Positions 5,705 to 10,317 of a stretch of DNA of 10,317 bases are shown one piece after another. Both the position numbers and the translations under genes were made by a program. Location: NCBI GenBank assembly GCA_003223995.1, contig QHYA01000023.1, forward strand, positions 1 to 10,317, given 5' to 3'. The stretch's first letter is position 1, and the number at the start of each line of letters is the position of its first letter. The notes under the pieces are model-generated. The model was given only the letters and a program-made list of their open reading frames with translations, ran no database searches and was not told the origin of the DNA. This DNA is from Acidobacteriota bacterium (GTDB taxonomy: Bacteria; Acidobacteriota; Polarisedimenticolia; QHYA01).

Positions 5705-6688
5705 CTACTCGCCCGTCGGCCGTTCGATGTGACCACCGAACTTCTGTCGCATCGCGGAGAGCACCTTCTCCGCGAAGGTATGCTCATGACGGGAGCGGAA
5801 GCGAGCAAAGAGGGAGGCAGAAAGGACTTCCGCAGGCACCGCCTCCTCGATCGCGGCCAATATCGTCCAGCGTCCCTCGCCGGAGTCCTGGACGAACCCT
5901 GTGAAATCCGACAGAGTTGGGCTCTCGACGAGCGCGGCGGCGGTCAGGTCGAGAAGCCAGGACCCGATGACGCTCCCGCGCCGCCACAGCTCGGCGACAT
6001 CGGCGATGTTCAGGTCGAATTGGAACTCCTCCGGAAGCTCCCGGGATTTTGCGTTGAAGAGGATGTCCAGCCCCTCCGCGTACGCCTGCATCAGGCCATA
6101 CTCGATGCCGTTGTGGACCATCTTGACGAAATGGCCGCTGCCGCTCTTTCCGCAATGAAGGTAGCCATCCTCGACCGTCCCGGTCGTTCTCTCCCGTCCG
6201 GGCGTGCGAGGGATCTCGCCCCGGCCGGGGGCGAGCGTCCTGAAGATCGGATCCAGGCGCCGGACAACCTCCTCCTCCCCTCCGATCATCATGCAGTAAC
6301 CGCGCTCCAACCCCCAGATCCCTCCGCTGGTTCCAACGTCCACGTAGTGGATCCCTTTTTCCAGGATCGACTTTGCCCGCCGCACGTCATCCTTGTAGTA
6401 GGAGTTGCCTCCGTCGATGATCGTGTCGCCGGGCTGGAACCTGCTGGCGAGGTCATTCACGACCTGTTCTGTCGGGTCTCCCGCGGGCACCATGACCCAG
6501 GCCACGCGTGGCTTTCGGAGCTTTACGGCGAGATCATCGAGCGAGAAGGCGCCGGTTGCCCCCTCGCTTGCGAGCTTGCGGACGTTGTCGGGGTTCCTGG
6601 CGAAGGCGACGCACTCGTGGCCGCCCCGCAACAGCCGGCGGACCATGTTTCCGCCCATGCGACCCAGACCGACCATTCCGATTTGCAT
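5705..6688 (-). CDS. gnd: 6-phosphogluconate dehydrogenase, decarboxylating (short YqeC/GndA-type)
   Basis: This 327-residue enzyme oxidatively decarboxylates 6-phosphogluconate to ribulose 5-phosphate. The Rossmann domain opens with MQIGMVGLGRMGGNMVRRL (GxGxxG at 7-12). Then come VMVPAG (66-71), TIIDGGNSYYKDD (89-101), VDVGTSGGIWGLERGYCMMIGG (116-137) and the catalytic helix SGSGHFVKMVHNGIEYGLMQAY (182-203, with K189 and N193). The length is that of the shorter YqeC-type family, not the roughly 470-residue Gnd. The residues after the second strand (FARNPDN) lack the acidic residue usual for strict NAD use, so NADP use is possible; this is inference. I choose the ATG at 6688 because AGGAGG lies just upstream at ideal spacing and the fold starts there; a TTG at 6724 would add 12 unrelated residues. 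It is the first gene of the minus-strand cluster gnd-zwf-glk-pgl. Confidence 0.95.
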   Translation of the reverse strand: MQIGMVGLGRMGGNMVRRLLRGGHECVAFARNPDNVRKLASEGATGAFSLDDLAVKLRKPRVAWVMVPAGDPTEQVVNDLASRFQPGDTIIDGGNSYYKDDVRRAKSILEKGIHYVDVGTSGGIWGLERGYCMMIGGEEEVVRRLDPIFRTLAPGRGEIPRTPGRERTTGTVEDGYLHCGKSGSGHFVKMVHNGIEYGLMQAYAEGLDILFNAKSRELPEEFQFDLNIADVAELWRRGSVIGSWLLDLTAAALVESPTLSDFTGFVQDSGEGRWTILAAIEEAVPAEVLSASLFARFRSRHEHTFAEKVLSAMRQKFGGHIERPTGE

Positions 6689-6771
6689 GGCCGACCTCCT
6701 TCTGTCGTTAACCGGCTGTGTCAACCGGCGTTGCTCGAGGAGCTCTCTGAAGAATGCTCTTGGCTGCCGCG
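6689..6771 (-). promoter_or_regulatory. Leader of the gnd-zwf-glk-pgl cluster with ribosome binding site and near-direct repeats
   Basis: This 83-base gap holds a strong Shine-Dalgarno (AGAAGGAGG, about 6694-6702 on the minus strand) that fixes the gnd start. Just upstream are two 9-bp near-direct repeats, GTTAACCGG (6707-6715) and GTCAACCGG (6720-6728) on the plus strand, 13 bp apart with one mismatch. These could be operator sites. A TTGACA hexamer (6724-6719, minus) lacks a -10 box at normal spacing. With no clear promoter here, the cluster may be read through from the secreted-protein gene upstream on the same strand. Confidence 0.35.
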
Positions 6772-7347
6772 CTAAGGAAGAGGCGCGCCGGGAAGGAAGT
6801 TCTTCGAGGACATCGCCGCGGTTCCCGCCTCGCCGTCCCCATCGAAGGGGGTCACCGGACCTTGTCCCGCTCCGAGGCAGACGTCGTCCGCAGCGGGATC
6901 GCCGAACCAGAAAACGATGTGATCGAGCTCCACTCGCTGCCTCGAGCCGTCGCTCAACAACTGACTCGAGAAGGCCTCTTCGATGATCGCGTTGACCCGC
7001 ACGGAGGCCTGACCGGAAGCGTTGGTGGTCAGGTCACCGACGTATTCGACGGCGCCGAAAGGAGGCACCGGCAGCTCAGTAAGGAAGAGGACGAACGTTG
7101 TGTTAGGGGGCAGCCCCGAGGCATTCACCTGCAAAGTATCGACACCTTGAGCGCGCTCTGCTCTCGGGTAGAACGTCACCGCCGCCGTTGCATTCGGCAA
7201 GCAAGCGGCGATAGCGTCAGAAGCAGGAACGAGGTTGAACCGGATGGGTAGTTGATCCGCCCGCGCGAGCTGCGGGGACATCATCAGACAAAGAGCAATG
7301 ACGGAGAATAGGGTGATAGCGGAGAATTGGAAGTGATGACTTCCCAT
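6772..7347 (-). CDS. Secreted protein of unknown function
   Basis: This 191-residue protein has a clear signal peptide: hydrophobic residues 9-24 and a likely cleavage after ARA at 28-30, leaving a mature chain starting DQLPIRF. The mature part is rich in Asn, Thr, Val and Pro, has alternating hydrophobic strands (DTLQVNASGLPPNTTFVLFLTELP; VEYVGDLTTNASGQASVRVN; QRVELDHIVFWFGDP) and looks like a single beta-sandwich domain. Two cysteines in the mature chain, C49 and C157, could form a disulfide bridging its ends. The pattern resembles small secreted bacterial proteins with an ASGLPPNT...GD..TN..G motif order, for which I know no assigned function. An AGAGGA Shine-Dalgarno sits four bases before the ATG. 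It is divergent from the aldo/keto reductase and lies 83 bases upstream of gnd on the same strand. Confidence 0.8.
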   Translation of the reverse strand: MGSHHFQFSAITLFSVIALCLMMSPQLARADQLPIRFNLVPASDAIAACLPNATAAVTFYPRAERAQGVDTLQVNASGLPPNTTFVLFLTELPVPPFGAVEYVGDLTTNASGQASVRVNAIIEEAFSSQLLSDGSRQRVELDHIVFWFGDPAADDVCLGAGQGPVTPFDGDGEAGTAAMSSKNFLPGAPLP

Positions 7348-7454
7348 TGGATCCTCTCAAAGAAAGAAAAAAACAAGAATGACGATAGGTTGGATAGTTT
7401 ACTCTCACCCCTGTCGCCCGCGCAAGCGAGCTCTGCGCATGCAGGAGAGGCTCC
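7348..7454. promoter_or_regulatory. Divergent intergenic region between secreted protein and aldo/keto reductase
   Basis: This 107-base gap must hold the start signals for two divergent genes. It is AT-rich for this genome at 7360-7403, including an A-run at 7366-7373 that gives the secreted-protein transcript a U-rich leader. AGGAGAGG directly before the ATG at 7455 is a good ribosome binding site for the reductase. I cannot assign a confident -35/-10 pair on either strand. Confidence 0.4.
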
Positions 7455-8288
7455 ATGAGAAAGGTTCGCAGTCGCACCGGCGCGGAGATGCCGGTACTGG
7501 GGCAGGGGACCTGGGAGATGGGGGAGGACCCTCGCCGCAGGCGCGAGGAGATCGAAGCGCTGCGTCTCGGCCTCGACCTGGGGATGAGCCTCATCGATAC
7601 GGCCGAGATGTACGCGGATGGGGGCGCAGAGAGAATCGTCGGCGAGGCGGTACGGGGCAGGCGCCATGAGGTGTTCCTCGTCTCCAAGGTGCTTCCCGAG
7701 AACGCTTCGCTGGAGGGGACGATCCGGGCGGCAGAACGGAGCCTCAAGCGCCTCCGGACCGATTCTCTGGACCTCTATCTCCTTCACTGGGAAAGCTCCC
7801 ACCCACTCGAGGAGACCCTCGCCGGATTCGAGCGGCTCATCGCTGACGGCAAGATCCGGCACTACGGTGTCAGCAACATTGACCTGCAAGGTTTGCAGAG
7901 AGCCGAAACACTGCCCGGCGGTGGCCGCATCGCCTGCGACCAGGTCTATTACAACCTCTCCCGTCGCGGGATCGAACGGAAGCTGCTTCCCTGGTGCGCG
8001 AAGCGGGGGATCATCGTGATGGCCTACTCGCCCCTCGACCAGGGAAAGCTCTGCTGCGCAGCAGAGCTATGGAAGGTGGCGCGCCGCCACGGGGTCACAC
8101 CCGCCTGCGTCGCCATCGCCTGGACCCTGCGGCGCAGCAACGTCATCTCCATACCGAAGGCTTCGAGCCTCCAGCATGTCCGGGAGAACGCGTCCGCGCC
8201 TGACCTCCGCCTCACCGAGCAGGACCTCGCCGATCTGCACGCTGCTTTCCCTCCGCCCTCTCGCGACATCCCCCTCGAGACACTCTAG
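7455..8288 (+). CDS. Aldo/keto reductase (YeaE-like)
   Basis: This 277-residue NADPH-dependent carbonyl reductase of the AKR (alpha/beta)8-barrel superfamily is cytosolic and has no signal peptide. The catalytic tetrad falls at the canonical numbers: D48 in LIDTAEMY, Y53, K78 in LVSKVLP and H111 in LYLLHWES. Other landmarks are GQGTWEMG (16-23), GKIRHYGVSN (136-145), CDQVYYNLSRRGIE (160-173), MAYSPLDQG (189-197) and the C-terminal cofactor-phosphate motif ISIPKASSLQHVREN (229-243). Overall it resembles E. coli YeaE and related AKR enzymes that reduce methylglyoxal and similar aldehydes. Substrate cannot be read from sequence, so I give no symbol. The start is fixed by AGGAGAGG four bases upstream. 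Length is normal and the protein is complete. It is divergent from the secreted protein, with the DUF2238 gene 120 bases downstream. Confidence 0.93.
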   Translation: MRKVRSRTGAEMPVLGQGTWEMGEDPRRRREEIEALRLGLDLGMSLIDTAEMYADGGAERIVGEAVRGRRHEVFLVSKVLPENASLEGTIRAAERSLKRLRTDSLDLYLLHWESSHPLEETLAGFERLIADGKIRHYGVSNIDLQGLQRAETLPGGGRIACDQVYYNLSRRGIERKLLPWCAKRGIIVMAYSPLDQGKLCCAAELWKVARRHGVTPACVAIAWTLRRSNVISIPKASSLQHVRENASAPDLRLTEQDLADLHAAFPPPSRDIPLETL

Positions 8289-8334
8289 CCGTGGCCGCGG
8301 CAACATCGTGGCGCACGCGTTCGTGACGTCGCGA

Positions 8335-8358
8335 GCGGTTCGACAGGACTTCGACCGC
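8335..8358 (+). repeat. Imperfect hairpin between the aldo/keto reductase and DUF2238 genes
   Basis: GCGGT-CGA (8335-8343, with one bulged T) can pair with TCGACCGC (8351-8358) around a 7-base loop. There is no T-run after it, so it is not a standard intrinsic terminator, although it lies where the reductase transcript could end. Confidence 0.25.
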
Positions 8359-8408
8359 GGGAGGGACAAGCACGCCGGCTGCTCCGGCATGTCAGAATCA
8401 CGTGCAGC

Positions 8409-9158
8409 GTGAACGCGTCCTTCTCTCAAAGGAAATTTTTCCTGACCCTCGCGGGCCTGTTCGTCCTCGTCTGGACCCTGCTCGCGTTGCATCCTACGTA
8501 CCGCGCAGACTGGGCACTGGAGAACTGCCTGGTTGCGCCGTTCGTTCTCTTTCTCGCCTTCTCGGCCCGGCGCCTCCCGCTGTCGCGCATCTCCTGCGTG
8601 TGCATCTTCGTGTTTCTCTGCCTGCACGAGGTCGGGGCGCACTACACCTACGCGAAGGTCCCCTACGAGTCCCTGTTCCGCGCTCTCACGGGCCGCAGCC
8701 TCGATGCCCTGCTGGGCTGGCAGAGGAACGACTTCGACCGCATCGTGCACTTCTCTTTCGGCCTGCTCATGGCCTATCCGATCCGCGAGCTGGTCATCCG
8801 CGTCGCCGAGCTGCGGGGATTCTGGGGATACTACATTCCCCTCGACGTGGTCATGGCCTGCTCGATGCTCTTCGAGCTACTCGAGTACGGCACGGTCCTG
8901 CTGTTCGGTGGAGACCTCGGGATTGCCTACCTTGGAGCTCAGGGGGACCCATGGGACGCCCAGAAGGACATGGCCATGGCGACCTTCGGGGCCGTGATCG
9001 CCATGGGCATCACGGCGACGATCAATCTGTCTCTCCAGCGGGACTTTGCGCGCGAATGGGTCGAGAGCCTGCGGGTCAAGCAACTCGAGCCTCTGGGCGA
9101 GGAGGCCATTGCCCGGATGCTGGAGGACCGACGCCGGGCCCGCTCGACACTGTCCTGA
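8409..9158 (+). CDS. DUF2238 (YjdF-type) inner-membrane protein
   Basis: This 249-residue polytopic protein belongs to the DUF2238 family, which includes E. coli YjdF; the molecular function is not established. Hydrophobic segments occur at about 11-28, 38-52, 60-75, 113-131, 140-157 and 188-207. Family-defining motifs are HEVGAHYTYAKVPYE (73-87), NDFDRIVHFSFGLLMAYPIRE (107-127), FELLEYG (155-161) and YLGAQGDPWDAQKDMAMA (174-191). The conserved His and acidic residues in and near membrane segments suggest a buried polar site, though this is inference. After the last helix the chain continues for about 40 charged residues, longer than YjdF (about 209 residues). The start is a GTG at 8409 without an obvious Shine-Dalgarno. 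It is chosen because the first helix begins ten residues later and no later start keeps that helix. Confidence 0.85.
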   Translation: MNASFSQRKFFLTLAGLFVLVWTLLALHPTYRADWALENCLVAPFVLFLAFSARRLPLSRISCVCIFVFLCLHEVGAHYTYAKVPYESLFRALTGRSLDALLGWQRNDFDRIVHFSFGLLMAYPIRELVIRVAELRGFWGYYIPLDVVMACSMLFELLEYGTVLLFGGDLGIAYLGAQGDPWDAQKDMAMATFGAVIAMGITATINLSLQRDFAREWVESLRVKQLEPLGEEAIARMLEDRRRARSTLS

Positions 9159-9213
9159 ACGTCCTCCGCCACGCTGCTCAGGGCATAGCCTAGGTTAGGA
9201 GCCTTCTTGCAGA

Positions 9214-9283
9214 TTGTCTTGGGGTTGTCTGTCTTGTCTGCCATTGTCTGCCATTGTCTGTCTTGTTGTCTTCCGAGTTGTCT
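9214..9283 (+). promoter_or_regulatory. Array of seven TTGTCT elements at near-helical spacing
   Basis: TTGTCT occurs at 9214, 9225, 9234, 9244, 9254, 9266 and 9278, all in the same orientation, with start-to-start steps of 11, 9, 10, 10, 12 and 12 bases (average about 10.7). All copies would therefore lie on about the same face of the helix. The array ends 12 bases before a promoter-like TTGACT at 9296. Two central copies share a longer 10-bp unit, TTGTCTGCCA. It resembles the tandem direct-repeat binding sites of response regulators, in which TGTCA-type elements recur every 11 bp. The regulator is not identified. Confidence 0.6.
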
Positions 9284-9295
9284 TTCGGGTTTGTG

Positions 9296-9324
9296 TTGAC
9301 TTCGAGCGTGGCATAGCGTACAAG
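9296..9324 (+). promoter_or_regulatory. Sigma-70-like promoter for the right-edge gene
   Basis: TTGACT (9296-9301, five of six matches to the -35 consensus) is followed after exactly 17 bases by TACAAG (9319-9324, four of six matches to the -10 consensus). Transcription would begin near 9331, giving a leader of about 40 bases that contains the AGAGG ribosome binding site (9357-9361) for the ATG at 9370. The phased TTGTCT array sits immediately upstream, as expected for activator sites. Confidence 0.5.
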
Positions 9325-9369
9325 AAGACCGTAAGGGCTCCTTCCAGGAAAAAGAAAGAGGAAAAGCAC

Positions 9370-10317
9370 ATGAGCGCCTTGGCTTTCGGCGCGGGCGGAG
9401 CGTTCGTGGTGATCGCGGGCCTCACCACCGGCTCGATCCTCGCGCGGGATTTGGGGTTCGAGCAGCGCGTGGCCGCCCAACGCGCTGTCGAGGAAGTCTA
9501 CTGGCGGCACAGGATCTGGCCGAAGAACAACCCGGGGCCCAAGCCGCCGCTCGAAGAGATCCTCCCCGAGCAAGCGATCCGCCGGAAGGTCGAGGATGCC
9601 CTGAAGGAATCCGCGGCTCTGGAAAGGCTGTGGGGCCGGCCGATCACAGCCGCCCAGCTCCACGCCGAGATGGAGCGGATGGCGCGGGACACTCGCCGCC
9701 CCGGTGTGCTCCGGGAGCTGTTCGCTGCGCTCGGCGATGACCCCAGGCTCATCGCCGAATGCCTGGCCCGCCCCATCCTGGCAGACCGGCTCGCGCGAAG
9801 CTGGTACGCCCGCGACGAACGCTTCCACGGCGAGATGAGACGCCTGGCCGAGGAGGCCATGGCGCTCGACCCCAGCCTCGAGGGGATGAGGCGCTGGGGA
9901 GGACGGTACTCGGAGACGACATGGAGGCTTGGGCCGGTGTGTCCTCGGTCGGATGGGGGAACGACCGTCTGTCTCGCTGCCGACGAGTGGCCGAGGACAC
10001 TGGAGCGCCTGGCGGGGCGTCTTGGAGTCGCTCGGATTGCCGACGCCGGATCGGACGCGCCGCCGTTTCCACTCGGGCCCGGACCTCTCGTCGAGGACGA
10101 AGACTCCTTCTCGGTGACCGCGGTGCTGTCGAGGACCGAGGACTCCGTCAGGACGGCCACGGTCGTCTGGCCGAAGGAGTCCTTCGACACGTGGTGGGAG
10201 CGGGAGCGCGGAGCCCTGCCCTCAGAGGTCGCGGAGGAGGAGCAGGCCTACTCGGCCGTGACGCCATTGTCGCCCTCCTCCTGCGTGGACGACACCTGGG
10301 CGCCGACCAACCACGAC
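9370..10317 (+). CDS. Large exported protein with SurA-N-like helical domain, N-terminal 316 residues (runs off right edge)
   Basis: The plus strand is open from the ATG at 9370 to the window end with no stop. AGAGG eight bases before the ATG supports this start. Residues 4-25 are hydrophobic and end in ILA-RD, giving a signal peptide or N-terminal anchor, although the usual basic n-region is absent. Residues 30-175 are helical and charged: EQRVAAQRAVEEVYW, WPKNNPGPKPPLEE, RPITAAQLHAEMERMARDTRRP, LRELFAALGDDPRLIAECLARP and LADRLARSWYARDERFHGEM. These recall the N-terminal chaperone domain of SurA/PpiC-type isomerases, where substrate-binding helices end in LARP and LADRL motifs. From about 176 the chain turns to beta-rich sequence with three cysteines (191, 201, 305). 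By recall, proteins with this N-terminus in Acidobacteriota often continue into kelch-type repeats after a DDTW..T segment, but no repeat is visible before the edge. Probably periplasmic or cell-surface; function unknown. Confidence 0.7.
   Translation, partial: MSALAFGAGGAFVVIAGLTTGSILARDLGFEQRVAAQRAVEEVYWRHRIWPKNNPGPKPPLEEILPEQAIRRKVEDALKESAALERLWGRPITAAQLHAEMERMARDTRRPGVLRELFAALGDDPRLIAECLARPILADRLARSWYARDERFHGEMRRLAEEAMALDPSLEGMRRWGGRYSETTWRLGPVCPRSDGGTTVCLAADEWPRTLERLAGRLGVARIADAGSDAPPFPLGPGPLVEDEDSFSVTAVLSRTEDSVRTATVVWPKESFDTWWERERGALPSEVAEEEQAYSAVTPLSPSSCVDDTWAPTNHD

Noticed and set aside
6696..6724. Perfect TTGACA (minus strand 6724-6719) as the -35 box of the gnd promoter
   Set aside because: The bases 16-18 nt downstream are AAGGAG, which is the ribosome binding site and not a -10 element, so a promoter here would leave no room for a leader.
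5729..6775. 348-codon plus-strand open frame opposite gnd
   Set aside because: It is the antisense shadow of gnd, whose minus-strand product carries every family motif.
9214..9283. TTGTCT cluster as a CRISPR array
   Set aside because: The unit is six to ten bases with no unique spacers of constant length, and no cas genes are present; the spacing fits phased binding sites or slippage.
9498..10190. 230-codon minus-strand open frame at the right edge
   Set aside because: Its translation is Ser/Arg-rich shadow sequence; the plus-strand frame from 9370 has a ribosome binding site, a promoter and a coherent helical protein.

Overview
This window is GC-rich bacterial chromosomal DNA with short intergenic gaps. 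The gene content suggests a high-GC environmental bacterium. Acidobacteriota or a related deep-branching phylum is my best guess, based on the FKBP-type protein with its N-terminal helical domain and on the large SurA-N-like secreted protein at the right edge. This assignment is inference; nothing in the window is a phylogenetic marker. I see no rRNA, tRNA, insertion sequence, integrase, CRISPR array or phage gene.

Layout, left to right. (1) 1-302, minus: N-terminal part of a multi-pass membrane protein that runs off the left edge. (2) 439-951, minus: an exported FKBP-like protein whose catalytic core has been excised in frame. (3) 1285-2307, plus: a histidine N-alpha-methyltransferase of the EgtD family (first step of ergothioneine synthesis) with its catalytic residues intact. 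It diverges from the FKBP-like gene across a 333-base gap without a gene. (4) 2376-6688, minus: a four-gene cluster transcribed gnd, zwf, glk, pgl. It encodes the enzymes taking glucose to ribulose 5-phosphate: glucokinase, glucose-6-phosphate dehydrogenase, 6-phosphogluconolactonase and decarboxylating 6-phosphogluconate dehydrogenase. (5) 6772-7347, minus: a small secreted protein of unknown function just upstream of gnd. (6) 7455-8288, plus: an aldo/keto reductase, divergent from the secreted protein. (7) 8409-9158, plus: a DUF2238 (YjdF-type) inner-membrane protein. (8) 9159-9369: an AT-richer regulatory gap with seven TTGTCT copies at roughly helical spacing, followed by a recognisable sigma-70-like promoter. 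(9) 9370 to the right edge, plus: the first 316 residues of a large probably exported protein with a SurA-N-like helical domain.

The gnd-zwf-glk-pgl cluster is the functional core. Glk makes glucose 6-phosphate, Zwf oxidises it to the lactone, Pgl hydrolyses the lactone and Gnd decarboxylates 6-phosphogluconate, giving NAD(P)H and pentose. The aldo/keto reductase and EgtD fit a redox-metabolism neighbourhood only loosely.

The main surprises are small structural lesions in otherwise ordinary genes. The FKBP-like protein joins its start and end motifs with the catalytic middle missing. Zwf begins inside its glycine-rich nucleotide-binding motif, so the first strand and most of the fingerprint are absent. 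The start region of glk is duplicated as a 29-bp repeat with a 41-bp period, which creates a 14-codon leader ORF whose stop overlaps the glk start as ATGA. Either this locus has undergone several short-repeat rearrangements or the assembly contains errors; raw reads would decide. The most system-like signal is the phased TTGTCT array upstream of the right-edge gene.
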